The notes below the pieces were generated by a model. It was not told the DNA's origin. It saw only the letters and a list, made by a program, of their open reading frames with translations, and did not search any database. From Ruminococcus flavefaciens (GTDB lineage Bacteria > Bacillota > Clostridia > Oscillospirales > Ruminococcaceae), in contig JAMPAU010000001.1 of assembly GCA_023667045.1 (NCBI GenBank), positions 569,803-633,802 on the forward strand: 64,000 bases of DNA, read 5' to 3'. Positions 6,995 to 16,054 of this stretch are shown piece by piece. Position numbers and translations under genes: made by a program. Each line of letters begins with the position of its first letter. Position 1 is the stretch's first letter.

Positions 6995-8527
6995 GTGAAG
7001 ATAGAAAGAACTAAAAACGCTAAAAGAAATATTGTATGGGGTATGATTGAAAAAATTACTGTTCTGTTACTTCCATTTATTTGCAGAACGGTTATAATTG
7101 AAATCCTTGGAGCAGAATATATTGGTCTGAACAGTTTATTTACATCTATTCTTTCTGTTCTCAGTATTTCAGAGCTCGGATTTGGTTCAGCAATTGTATT
7201 TTCTATGTATAAGCCGATAGCTGAAGGGGATAATGATACCGTCTGTGCATTGATGAATGTATACAAAAAAATATATCAAGTTATCGGAACAATAATTCTT
7301 GTTGTAGGGTTATGTATTATTCCTTTTCTTTCAAAGTTGATAAAGGGTGATGTTCCGTCAGATGTGAATTTATATGTTCTGTATGGTGTTCATCTTTTTG
7401 ATACAGTAGTGGGTTATTATCTGTTTGCGTATAAGGCGGCTATTTTTTCTGCTTATCAGAGAAATGACCTTATAAGCAAAAGAAGCACATTTGTCAGTTT
7501 GATAGGTAATATTCTTAAAATAATTGGTCTGGTTGTTTTCAGAACATATTACGCTTTTGTTCTTGTATTGCCTTTTATTACAATATTCACAAATCTTGCA
7601 AATGCAATGCTTGCAAAGAAAATGTTCCCTAAAATCGTCTGCAAAGGTAAAATTTCCAATGAAATGAAAGACGGAATAAAAAAGCGAATGGTGGGGCTTA
7701 TTTCTTTTAAAATATACAATGTAATATTTACTTCTGTAGATACTATTATAATTTCATCTTATTTAGGACTGACCCCGTTGGCAATATACAATAATTATTA
7801 TTATATACAGACTTCAATTGTGTCATTTATGACAATATTTACAGCATCAATAACTGCCGGTATCGGAAATAAAATGATAACTAATTCTATAGAAGATAAC
7901 TACAGCGACTTTAAAAATTTTACTTTTGCTAATGGCTGGATTTGCAGTTGGTGTGCAGTCTGTCTTGTATGTTTATATCAGCCATTTATGAAAGTATGGG
8001 TCGGAGAAAGTCTTCTGTTTCCATTAAGTACAATGATTCTTATGGTTTTTTATTTTTTCCTTCCAAGACTTACAACAATGACATATACTTACAGAGAAGC
8101 AGCAGGTTTGTGGTGGGAGGACAGATTCAGACCTCTTGTGGCTACTGCTGTCAATCTGATTACAAATATTATTCTTGTAAAATTTATAGGGATTAACGGC
8201 GTAATTATTTCTACATTGATATGTACAATATTTATTAATGTTCCATGGGGTTCAATTATATTGTTTAAAAATTATTTCAAAATATCAATTGCTGAATATT
8301 TCGGACAGCTTATTTATTATACAGTCATTACTTCAATTGTAGGCGGTATTTCTTTTGGTATCTGCTATTTTATAAAGATTGATGGTTTAATTGGTCTTGG
8401 AGTAAAGGCGGTTGTATGTCTGATAGTTCCGAATATTCTTTTTTGGCTGTTTTATAAAAATAAAAAGGAATTTGATTATACACGCAGGTTATTCGTTGGT
8501 ATATTAAGTAAATTCAGAAAGGTATAA
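6995..8527 (+). CDS. polysaccharide flippase (Wzx-like, MVF/MATE superfamily)
   Basis: A 510-residue integral membrane protein with about 12 to 14 membrane helices and no signal peptide. The N-terminus (KNAKRNIVWGMIEK, then PFICRTVIIEILGAEYIGLNSLF) is the typical start of Firmicute repeat-unit flippases that move undecaprenyl-diphosphate oligosaccharides across the membrane. The start is GTG at 6995, eleven bases after AAGGAGG (6977-6983); the nearby TTG is in another frame. It is the first gene of the operon, directly abutting the MenD-like gene. Its presence with a polymerase-like gene downstream suggests a Wzx/Wzy-dependent polymer. Confidence 0.9.
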   Translation: MKIERTKNAKRNIVWGMIEKITVLLLPFICRTVIIEILGAEYIGLNSLFTSILSVLSISELGFGSAIVFSMYKPIAEGDNDTVCALMNVYKKIYQVIGTIILVVGLCIIPFLSKLIKGDVPSDVNLYVLYGVHLFDTVVGYYLFAYKAAIFSAYQRNDLISKRSTFVSLIGNILKIIGLVVFRTYYAFVLVLPFITIFTNLANAMLAKKMFPKIVCKGKISNEMKDGIKKRMVGLISFKIYNVIFTSVDTIIISSYLGLTPLAIYNNYYYIQTSIVSFMTIFTASITAGIGNKMITNSIEDNYSDFKNFTFANGWICSWCAVCLVCLYQPFMKVWVGESLLFPLSTMILMVFYFFLPRLTTMTYTYREAAGLWWEDRFRPLVATAVNLITNIILVKFIGINGVIISTLICTIFINVPWGSIILFKNYFKISIAEYFGQLIYYTVITSIVGGISFGICYFIKIDGLIGLGVKAVVCLIVPNILFWLFYKNKKEFDYTRRLFVGILSKFRKV

Positions 8528-10306
8528 GTGACTTTTATGTATAGCAGTTTAAAAAATATCCAGATTTTAGTGTCACTCTTAAAACAATATGGTATAAAGC
8601 ATATTGTTATATCTGCCGGCACTCGTCATACTCCGTTTGTATATTCAGTTGAACATGACGATTTTTTTGAAACTTATTCGGTTGTTGATGAAAGAAGTGC
8701 ATCATTTTTTGCTATCGGAATGATTGAAAAGCTAAGAGTTCCCGTTGCCGTTGTATGTACATCGGGTACGGCAGCAGCAAACTATGTTTCAGCGGCAAAC
8801 GAGGCTTTTTATCAACAGCTTCCGCTTCTTATTCTTACAGCAGACAGAAATCATTACTATATGTTTCAGCAGGAAGAACAGATGATTCCACAGGAAAATC
8901 TTTACAGTTCTGTGTGTAAAAAGGTTGTGACACTCAATCATGTAAGAGATGAAAAGGATTTTTGGTATACATCAAGAATATGCAATGAGGCGTTGCTTGA
9001 ACTTGTTCAGGGTGAAAAAGGACCTGTGCATATTAATTTTATTGTTGAAAATGATTATCCGCTGAAAAAAGGAATTGTTGATTTTAAAACCGATAAACTT
9101 CCGCCGGTTAAGAAGATTGAACGCCTGACCCTTGAAGACACTACAGCAGAATGGAGAAGATTATCTAATAAAATCAGCGGAAAGAAAATTCTTATTGTTT
9201 ACGGACAGCATGGTCTTCTTAATAAGCAGGAACAGAAAGCAATAGATGACTTTACAGAAAAATATAACTGTGTAGTATCAACAGATTTACTTTCTAACTT
9301 GAAAAATGATTATGCAGTGAAAACTTTCGTATTGAGCAGGCTTCTTTCTTCAGATGAAATATCTGAACTCTGTCCGGATTTTGTTTTTACTGTTAATGCC
9401 AATACAATTTCAGAAATAAAGGGCAGTCTCACTCCTTTCAAATCAAGATTTGAACACTGGCATATTTCGGCTAAAGGTCAAGTTTCTGACCCGTTCAAAT
9501 GCCTTTCAAATGTTGTGCAGTGTTCACCATTCAAGTTCTTTAAAAGAATGGCTGCTCTCCGAACTGAAAACAGTAATCATGATTTCTTTGAAGACTGGAA
9601 GAATGTGTACTCAAGAATCGGCGATAACGGAAGTCTGAATGATGAAGATATACGTTATTCTTCAATGTATGCAATCCAGCAGTATATCAAGAATATTCCG
9701 TCCGGTTCGCTTCTTCATATCGCAAACAGCAACAGTGTACGCTTATCAAATTATTTTGATTTGGCTGATAATATTGAAGTATATGATAATCGTGGAACAC
9801 ATGGTATTGACGGTTCAATGTCTGCATTTATAGGACAGGCTCATCTTAAAAAAGATGGTCTTGCTTTCCTTGTTATCGGAGATTTAAGTTTCTTCTATGA
9901 TATGAATGCTTTATGGAACAGTTATGTCAGAAAAAATATCAGGATTCTTGTATGCAATAATTCTGGAGGTGCAATTTTCTATTCTTTCCCGAATACACAG
10001 AATGTACCCACTCTTGGCGACCATATCGCCGCTGTCCATGAAAACAGCGTAAGAAAATGGACAGAGGACAGAGGTTTTAAATATCTTTCTGCTTCTGATA
10101 AGTCTGAATTTGACGATGCACTGAAAGAATTGATTTCTGCTGAATCTGATTGTCCGGTTCTTCTTGAAGTTTTCACAGATAAAGAAATTGATGCAGACTG
10201 TATCAGAACTATCTTAACTCCATACAGGCAGGTTACATTAAAACAGAAAATATCCGACAAAATTCCTCAGAGTGTAAAAAAAGCCATAAAAGGCGTTTTA
10301 AAGTAA
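8528..10306 (+). CDS. MenD-like thiamine-diphosphate enzyme in a polysaccharide operon
   Basis: The 592-residue product follows MenD (SEPHCHC synthase) from end to end. It has VVDERSASFFAIG (the ThDP-activating Glu, residues ~56-68), CTSGTAAANY (~78), LTADRN (~97), NRGTHGIDG (~419) and GDLSFFYDMN with NNSGGAIF (~455-485) for ThDP-Mg binding. MenD adds a ThDP-bound succinic semialdehyde unit from 2-oxoglutarate to isochorismate. No other menaquinone gene is here and the surroundings are sugar-polymer genes, so I infer a repurposed carboligase or decarboxylase making an unusual building block. The tail (IPQSVKKAIKGVLK) is a basic amphipathic helix absent from ordinary MenD. GTG at 8528 or ATG at 8537 could be the start. 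Confidence 0.85.
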   Translation: MTFMYSSLKNIQILVSLLKQYGIKHIVISAGTRHTPFVYSVEHDDFFETYSVVDERSASFFAIGMIEKLRVPVAVVCTSGTAAANYVSAANEAFYQQLPLLILTADRNHYYMFQQEEQMIPQENLYSSVCKKVVTLNHVRDEKDFWYTSRICNEALLELVQGEKGPVHINFIVENDYPLKKGIVDFKTDKLPPVKKIERLTLEDTTAEWRRLSNKISGKKILIVYGQHGLLNKQEQKAIDDFTEKYNCVVSTDLLSNLKNDYAVKTFVLSRLLSSDEISELCPDFVFTVNANTISEIKGSLTPFKSRFEHWHISAKGQVSDPFKCLSNVVQCSPFKFFKRMAALRTENSNHDFFEDWKNVYSRIGDNGSLNDEDIRYSSMYAIQQYIKNIPSGSLLHIANSNSVRLSNYFDLADNIEVYDNRGTHGIDGSMSAFIGQAHLKKDGLAFLVIGDLSFFYDMNALWNSYVRKNIRILVCNNSGGAIFYSFPNTQNVPTLGDHIAAVHENSVRKWTEDRGFKYLSASDKSEFDDALKELISAESDCPVLLEVFTDKEIDADCIRTILTPYRQVTLKQKISDKIPQSVKKAIKGVLK

Positions 10307-10337
10307 GTACTTTTTATTGTTTGTGAAAGGAATAATA

Positions 10338-11222
10338 ATGGTAAAGAAAGTTTTAAAAAAAATCATTCCGAAAAAAGTCAAGGAATATGTAAAAAAACAG
10401 GTCGGTGCAAATTCATATTCACCGCAATCAGTTGAATATGTTGTCCGCAGGTCTGACGAAAAGAAAATGGATAAAAAATGTATAATAATTACCGGCGGTA
10501 CAGGTGCTATTGGTTCTGCTGTCGTTCACAGACTTTATCTTGAAGGTGCAACAATAGGTGTGTGCGGAAGAAATATAGATAAAGTAAATGAACTTATTAA
10601 AAGAATAAAAAAAGAATCAAGCGGTGGCGTTTTGATTCCATTAAAACTTGACGTATCTGACGATAAAAATATTGAAACTGCAATTGATTCTTTCGTAAAA
10701 AAAACCGGCAGACTTGACGCATTTATAAATAATGCCGGAGGTGGTGCAAGAAGTGACAGCAAGCCGATACATGAACAGTCTATAGAGATTATTGATATGG
10801 TTCTGAATACCAATCTGAGAGGCACTATTGTGTGTTCAAGAAAAGCTGCTCAGATAATGGTAAAGCAGAATTATGGAAAAATAATCAATATGTCATCTGT
10901 AGTTGGTATGCAGGGCAAATCCACAATGTCGGATTATGCAGCCTCAAAATCGGGAATTATCGGATTTACAAAGTCACTGGCACTTGAACTGGGAAAATAT
11001 AATATTTCTGTTAACTGTGTTTCACCGGGCATGGTAAATCAGATTCCATTTGACAAAGGAATGCCTGTAAAATCATCTTCTAAAAACGTTCTCGGCAGAT
11101 TCGGATATACAGATGAGGTCGCAGCTATGATTTCATATATTCTTTCAGATGAAGCTGATTATGTAACAGGTCAGAACCTTGTTATTGACGGTGGACGTTC
11201 ACTCGGTCTTATGGGAGACTAA
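10338..11222 (+). CDS. short-chain dehydrogenase/reductase with basic amphipathic N-terminus
   Basis: A 294-residue SDR with the NAD(P) motif TGGTGAIG (about residue 48), NNAG (~131), a catalytic Tyr-x-x-x-Lys in YAASK (~198-202) and a GGRSLG end typical of FabG-like enzymes. About 40 residues precede the Rossmann fold. They begin with a strongly basic amphipathic helix (VKKVLKKIIPKKVKEYVKKQ), similar in style to the tail of the MenD-like protein just upstream. I place the start at ATG 10338 behind GAAAGGA rather than at an upstream TTG. It probably reduces the product of the MenD-like enzyme. Confidence 0.85.
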   Translation: MVKKVLKKIIPKKVKEYVKKQVGANSYSPQSVEYVVRRSDEKKMDKKCIIITGGTGAIGSAVVHRLYLEGATIGVCGRNIDKVNELIKRIKKESSGGVLIPLKLDVSDDKNIETAIDSFVKKTGRLDAFINNAGGGARSDSKPIHEQSIEIIDMVLNTNLRGTIVCSRKAAQIMVKQNYGKIINMSSVVGMQGKSTMSDYAASKSGIIGFTKSLALELGKYNISVNCVSPGMVNQIPFDKGMPVKSSSKNVLGRFGYTDEVAAMISYILSDEADYVTGQNLVIDGGRSLGLMGD

Positions 11223-11277
11223 AGGATATTTAGGCAAAATTTAACGGAAAAGCCGATTTTTATTTATATTATGGGTA

Positions 11278-11306
11278 TTGACAAACAGGTGCTAAAGTGG
11301 TATAAT
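11278..11306 (+). promoter_or_regulatory. internal promoter before rmlA
   Basis: TTGACA (11278-11283), 17-base spacer, TATAAT (11301-11306) in the 130-base gap between the SDR and rmlA. The rhamnose genes can therefore be expressed apart from the first three genes. Confidence 0.85.
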
Positions 11307-11352
11307 CTTAATGGTTATACATATTTTATTTAAGTAATTTATTGGAGGTTTT

Positions 11353-12240
11353 ATGAAAGGAATAATTCTTGCCGGCGGTTCAGGCACAAGACTTTATCCG
11401 CTAACAATGGTAACATCAAAACAGCTTTTGCCTGTCTATGACAAACCGATGATATACTATCCTTTGTCAACGCTTATGCTGGCAGGAATTAGGGATATTT
11501 TAATAATCTCAACGCCGACAGACCTTCCGAACTTTGAGAGACTTCTCGGAGACGGTTCACAGTACGGAATAAACCTCAGTTATAAAATACAGCCGTCACC
11601 GGACGGACTGGCACAGGCTTTTATACTGGGCGAGGAATTTATAGGAAATGAAGCCTGTGCAATGGTTTTAGGTGATAATATTTTCTATGGAAACGGTTTC
11701 GGAACGATTCTACGTGAAGCAAAGAAAAACGCTGAAAAAAATTCAAGGGCAACTGTATTCGGATATTATGTTTCAGACCCTGAACGTTTCGGAGTGGTTG
11801 AATTTGATGAAAAAGGTCATGCACTTTCCATTGCAGAAAAGCCAAGTCAACCAAAAAGCAATTATGCTGTAACGGGACTTTATTTTTATCCTGCCGGTGT
11901 AAGTGCGAAAGCAAATCAAGTTAAGCCGTCCACAAGAGGCGAGCTTGAAATAACTACACTCAATGAAATGTATCTTAATGATAATTTGTTGGACGTTCAG
12001 CTTCTCGGACGTGGTTTTGCATGGCTTGATACCGGCACAATGGACAGTCTTATTGATGCTTCAAATTTCGTTCAGATGGTTCAGAGCCGTCAAGGAATAG
12101 AAATTTCTGCACCAGAAGAAATTGCATTTATAAATAAATGGATAATAAAAGAAAAACTTCTTGAATCTGCCGAAAGATACGGAAAATCACCATATGGCGA
12201 ACATCTCAAGGCAGTTGTGGAAGGCAAAGTGAAATATTAA
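11353..12240 (+). CDS. rmlA: glucose-1-phosphate thymidylyltransferase RmlA
   Basis: At 295 residues it matches RmlA. The nucleotide-binding GGSGTRLYP (residues 8-16) is followed by [17 protein letters not shown] (~23-39), GDNIFYG (~109) and RGFAWLDTG (~222). It converts glucose-1-phosphate and dTTP to dTDP-glucose, the first step to dTDP-L-rhamnose. It starts a tight rmlA-rmlB-rmlD-rmlC block with its own promoter and a GGAGG site. The four genes look slightly more GC-rich than the rest of the island. Confidence 0.97.
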   Translation: MKGIILAGGSGTRLYPLTMVTSKQLLPVYDKPMIYYPLSTLMLAGIRDILIISTPTDLPNFERLLGDGSQYGINLSYKIQPSPDGLAQAFILGEEFIGNEACAMVLGDNIFYGNGFGTILREAKKNAEKNSRATVFGYYVSDPERFGVVEFDEKGHALSIAEKPSQPKSNYAVTGLYFYPAGVSAKANQVKPSTRGELEITTLNEMYLNDNLLDVQLLGRGFAWLDTGTMDSLIDASNFVQMVQSRQGIEISAPEEIAFINKWIIKEKLLESAERYGKSPYGEHLKAVVEGKVKY

Positions 12241-12254
12241 GGAGATTATTTGCT

Positions 12255-13283
12255 ATGACAATTATTGTAACCGGAGGAGCAGGATTTATCGGCTCAAACT
12301 TTGTATTCCATATGCTTAATGCGTATCCCAACTACAGAATAATATGCCTTGATAAGCTGACATATGCGGGAAATCTTTCAACGCTTGCTCCTGTAATGGA
12401 TAACAAAAATTTCCGTTTTGTAAAGCTTGATATATGCGACAGAGAGGGCGTTTACAGACTTTTTGAGGAGGAAAATCCCGATATCATCGTGAATTTTGCG
12501 GCTGAGTCTCATGTTGACCGTTCAATTGAAAATCCAGAAATTTTTTTGCAGACCAATATTTTAGGAACACAGGTTCTCATGGACGCTTGCCGAAAGTACG
12601 GTATACAGCGGTATCATCAAGTATCGACAGACGAGGTTTACGGCGATTTACCGCTTGACAGACCCGATTTGTTTTTTACTGAGGAAACGCCGATTCATAC
12701 AAGCAGTCCGTACAGTTCGTCAAAGGCAAGTGCCGATTTGCTTGTAATGGCTTACCACAGGACATACGGGCTTCCCGTGACTATTTCAAGATGTTCAAAT
12801 AACTACGGACCTTATCATTTCCCCGAAAAACTGATTCCTCTCATGATTGCCAACGCTCTTGCGGACAAACCGCTTCCCGTTTATGGTAAGGGTCTTAATG
12901 TCCGTGACTGGCTTTACGTTGAGGACCATTGCCGTGCTATTGACCTTATTATTCATAAGGGCAGAGTGGGTGAAGTTTACAATGTCGGCGGACACAACGA
13001 AATGAAAAATATCGATATTGTAAAGCTCATCTGCAAGGAACTTGGAAAACCCGAAAGTCTTATAACTCATGTCGAGGATAGAAAAGGTCATGATATGCGT
13101 TATGCAATTGACCCGACCAAAATTCACGAAGAACTCGGCTGGCTTCCGGAAACGAAGTTCGCAGACGGTATCAAAAAAACAATCAATTGGTATCTTGAAA
13201 ACAGAGAGTGGTGGGAGACCATTATTTCGGGCGAGTATCAGAATTATTATGAGAAAATGTACGGAAATCGTGCAGAGGTGTGA
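12255..13283 (+). CDS. rmlB: dTDP-glucose 4,6-dehydratase RmlB
   Basis: A 342-residue extended SDR with GGAGFIGSNF (residues 6-15), the RmlB signature STDEVYGDL (~121-129), YSSSKASADLLV with catalytic Tyr/Lys (~151), and RCSNNYGPYHFPEKLIP. It converts dTDP-glucose to dTDP-4-keto-6-deoxyglucose. A GGAGAT site lies nine bases before the ATG, 14 bases after rmlA. The stop codon overlaps the start region of rmlD. Confidence 0.97.
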   Translation: MTIIVTGGAGFIGSNFVFHMLNAYPNYRIICLDKLTYAGNLSTLAPVMDNKNFRFVKLDICDREGVYRLFEEENPDIIVNFAAESHVDRSIENPEIFLQTNILGTQVLMDACRKYGIQRYHQVSTDEVYGDLPLDRPDLFFTEETPIHTSSPYSSSKASADLLVMAYHRTYGLPVTISRCSNNYGPYHFPEKLIPLMIANALADKPLPVYGKGLNVRDWLYVEDHCRAIDLIIHKGRVGEVYNVGGHNEMKNIDIVKLICKELGKPESLITHVEDRKGHDMRYAIDPTKIHEELGWLPETKFADGIKKTINWYLENREWWETIISGEYQNYYEKMYGNRAEV

Positions 13284-13285
13284 TT

Positions 13286-14170
13286 ATGAAAGCATTTGTA
13301 ACGGGAGTTGGCGGACAGCTTGGCTATGACGTTGTAAACGAACTTAAAAAGCGTGGATATGAGGCTGTGGGAAGCGATATTCTCGATGATACCGCCACAG
13401 ACTGCAAATATATTAAGCTTGATATTACGGATTCGGAGGAAGTTGAAAAAATTATTTCCGAAGTCCGTCCCGACATTGTGATTCATTGTGCCGCATGGAC
13501 TGCGGTAGACTTAGCTGAGGACGAGGAAAATATTCCGAAAGTACAGGCGGTAAACGCTGACGGCACTCGGAATATTGCAGAGGTCTGTAAGAAAATCGAC
13601 TGCAAAATGATTTATATTTCTACCGATTACGTTTTCAACGGTCAAGGGACAGAACCTTGGCAACCCGACTGCAAGGAATACTCTCCGCTATGTGTTTACG
13701 GACAGACAAAGCTTGACGGCGAGCTTGCGGTAAGCAGTATTCTCGATAAATACTTTATTGTGCGTATTGCTTGGGTATTCGGCGTGAACGGAAAAAATTT
13801 CATCAAGACGATGCTTAATGTCGGAAAAAAATATGATACTGTCCGTGTTGTGAATGATCAGATAGGTACACCTACTTATACATACGACCTCGCAAGGCTT
13901 ATTGTTGATATGGCTGAAACTGAAAAGTATGGTTATTATCACGCAACAAACGAGGGCGGATATATAAGCTGGTATGATTTCGCCTGTGAGATTTTCCGTC
14001 AAGCAGGTTATATGACGGAAGTTGTTCCTGTGACAACCGCCGAGTATGGACTTTCAAAGGCTATAAGACCTTTCAACAGCAGGCTCGACAAATCAAAACT
14101 TGCTGAAAACGGTTTTGCTCCGCTTCCGACATGGCAGGACGCACTTTCACGCTATTTAAAGGAGATTTAA
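13286..14170 (+). CDS. rmlD: dTDP-4-dehydrorhamnose reductase RmlD
   Basis: A 294-residue SDR with GVGGQLGYDV (residue ~6), CAAWTAVDLAE (~65), STDYVFNG (~106) and the catalytic YGQTKLDGE (~128). It reduces the 4-keto sugar to dTDP-L-rhamnose. ATG 13286 is chosen over an in-frame GTG at 13280 because AGAGGTG ends at 13280 and spaces properly to the ATG. The gene overlaps or abuts rmlB, which suggests translational coupling. Confidence 0.95.
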   Translation: MKAFVTGVGGQLGYDVVNELKKRGYEAVGSDILDDTATDCKYIKLDITDSEEVEKIISEVRPDIVIHCAAWTAVDLAEDEENIPKVQAVNADGTRNIAEVCKKIDCKMIYISTDYVFNGQGTEPWQPDCKEYSPLCVYGQTKLDGELAVSSILDKYFIVRIAWVFGVNGKNFIKTMLNVGKKYDTVRVVNDQIGTPTYTYDLARLIVDMAETEKYGYYHATNEGGYISWYDFACEIFRQAGYMTEVVPVTTAEYGLSKAIRPFNSRLDKSKLAENGFAPLPTWQDALSRYLKEI

Positions 14171-14175
14171 TACTG

Positions 14176-14781
14176 ATGGGACAGATTACAGTTGAAAAGA
14201 ATGTAGGCGGAATTGAAGGTCTTTGCGTAATTACACCGGCTGTTCATGGTGATAACAGAGGCTATTTCATGGAAACATACTCACAGAGAGACATGGAAGA
14301 AGCCGGAATAAATATAAATTTTGTGCAGGATAATCAGTCATGTTCAACAAAAGGAGTTCTTAGGGGACTTCATTTTCAGAAACAGTATCCGCAGACTAAA
14401 CTTGTAAGAGTTATCAAGGGCAGTGTTTTTGATGTTGCCGTTGACCTTAGAAAAGATTCCGCCACTTATGGAAAATGGTACGGCGTTGAGCTTACCGAGG
14501 AAAACAAGAAGCAGTTTCTTATTCCTAAAGGATTCGCTCACGGATTTCTTGTGCTTACAGATATTGCTGAATTCTGCTATAAGTGCGATGATTTTTATCA
14601 TGCTAATGATGAGGGCGGTCTTGCATGGAATGACCCTAAAATTAATATCGACTGGAAAGTTAAGGGCATATATAACGGTACTGCTTCTGCTGAGGGTTAT
14701 ACTCTTTCAGACGGTACTCCTCTTAATCTCTCCGACAAAGACCAGAAGTGGCTTGGATTTAAAGATACTTTTAAATTTTAA
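14176..14781 (+). CDS. rmlC: dTDP-4-dehydrorhamnose 3,5-epimerase RmlC
   Basis: A 201-residue cupin with the RmlC pattern: GDNRGYFMETY (~26-36), FVQDNQSCSTKGVLRGLHFQ (catalytic His in RGLHFQ, ~62), AVDLRKDSATYGKW and PKGFAHGFLVL. It epimerises C3 and C5 of the 4-keto sugar. An upstream in-frame ATG at 14131 lies inside rmlD. ATG 14176 with AAAGGAGAT about nine bases before it is the likely start. The block order is A-B-D-C. Confidence 0.95.
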   Translation: MGQITVEKNVGGIEGLCVITPAVHGDNRGYFMETYSQRDMEEAGININFVQDNQSCSTKGVLRGLHFQKQYPQTKLVRVIKGSVFDVAVDLRKDSATYGKWYGVELTEENKKQFLIPKGFAHGFLVLTDIAEFCYKCDDFYHANDEGGLAWNDPKINIDWKVKGIYNGTASAEGYTLSDGTPLNLSDKDQKWLGFKDTFKF

Positions 14782-14804
14782 CAGATAGGGAATAGATTGA
14801 TATT

Positions 14805-16037
14805 ATGAAAAAGAATATTCAGCATATTTGGCTTATAGGTGCTAAATCATTAGGTGCTTATGGCGGTTATGAAACTTTTATAAATAAACTTACAGAATAT
14901 CATCAGAATAATGATAATATCAAGTATCATGTTGCCTGTAAGGCAAACGGTGACGGCTGTATGAATCCGGCAGAGACAGAGGGTGCAAGGATTATTTCTG
15001 ATAAGGAATTTGAGTATCACAATGCACGGTGCTACAGAATTTCAATACCTAAAAAACTTGGTCCTGCACAGGCTATATATTATGATATAAAGGCTCTTGA
15101 AGAAGCCTGTAAATATATCGAAAAACACCATATTCCTCACCCGATTGTGTATATAATGGCGTGCCGTATAGGACCTTTTATAAAGAAATATTATGAAAGG
15201 ATTCACAGACTTGGCGGAAAAATTTATGTAAATCCCGACGGTCATGAATGGAAAAGGGCGAAATGGTCCGCACCTGTACGTAAGTACTGGAAGTTATCCG
15301 AACAGATGATGATAAAATATTGCGACCTTGCTATATGCGATTCTGTTAACATTGAAAAGTATATTCATAAAAGCTATGACAGAAAGGGCATATGTAATTC
15401 AAATCCGAAAACGACGTTTATAGCATACGGAGCTGAAACACGGAAAAGTATGCTGGCAGATGATGACGAAAAACTGGTTGAATGGTACAGGGAAAAAGGA
15501 ATTTCGGCAAAAGAATATTATCTTGTGGTCGGACGTTTTGTACCTGAAAATAACTATGAAATCATGATTCGTGAATTTATGAGAAGCAATTCAAAAAAGA
15601 ATTTTGCTATCATTACAAATGTAAATGATAAATTTCTTGACGAACTTGAATCCAAACTCCATTATAAAAAGGATTCAAGGATAAAGTTTGTCGGTACAGT
15701 TTATGATTCAGAACTCCTCATGAAAATCCGTGAAAACGCCTATGGCTACTTTCATGGTCATGAAGTAGGAGGAACTAACCCGTCACTGCTTGAGGCATTA
15801 GGTGCTACTGACCTAAATCTTCTTCTTAATGTCGGATTCAATAGGGAAGTGGCTGAAAAAAGTGCATTGTACTGGAATAAAAAACCGGGTAATCTGGCTT
15901 CTTTGATTGAAAAAGCAGATGCTATGCCACAAAATAAGATACATGAGTATGGCGTAAAGGCGAAAAAGAGAATAGCAGAGGCATACAGCTGGGAATATAT
16001 ATGTGATAAATATATGAATGTATGGCTGGCTGATTGA
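14805..16037 (+). CDS. DUF1972-family glycosyltransferase, probable rhamnosyltransferase
   Basis: A 410-residue GT4-like enzyme. The N-terminus IGAKSLGAYGGYETFINKL is the DUF1972 signature (YGG-x-ET) of Cps2T/RgpA-type beta-1,4-rhamnosyltransferases. The C-terminal half has YLVVGRFVPENNYEIMI and GHEVGGTNPSLLEALGA, the nucleotide-sugar-binding E-x7-E region of GT4 enzymes. It is cytosolic and probably membrane-associated. It follows directly after the rhamnose genes, which supports dTDP-rhamnose as donor, though this is inference. Confidence 0.85.
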   Translation: MKKNIQHIWLIGAKSLGAYGGYETFINKLTEYHQNNDNIKYHVACKANGDGCMNPAETEGARIISDKEFEYHNARCYRISIPKKLGPAQAIYYDIKALEEACKYIEKHHIPHPIVYIMACRIGPFIKKYYERIHRLGGKIYVNPDGHEWKRAKWSAPVRKYWKLSEQMMIKYCDLAICDSVNIEKYIHKSYDRKGICNSNPKTTFIAYGAETRKSMLADDDEKLVEWYREKGISAKEYYLVVGRFVPENNYEIMIREFMRSNSKKNFAIITNVNDKFLDELESKLHYKKDSRIKFVGTVYDSELLMKIRENAYGYFHGHEVGGTNPSLLEALGATDLNLLLNVGFNREVAEKSALYWNKKPGNLASLIEKADAMPQNKIHEYGVKAKKRIAEAYSWEYICDKYMNVWLAD

Positions 16038-16054
16038 AACAGAAAAGAGGGTTT

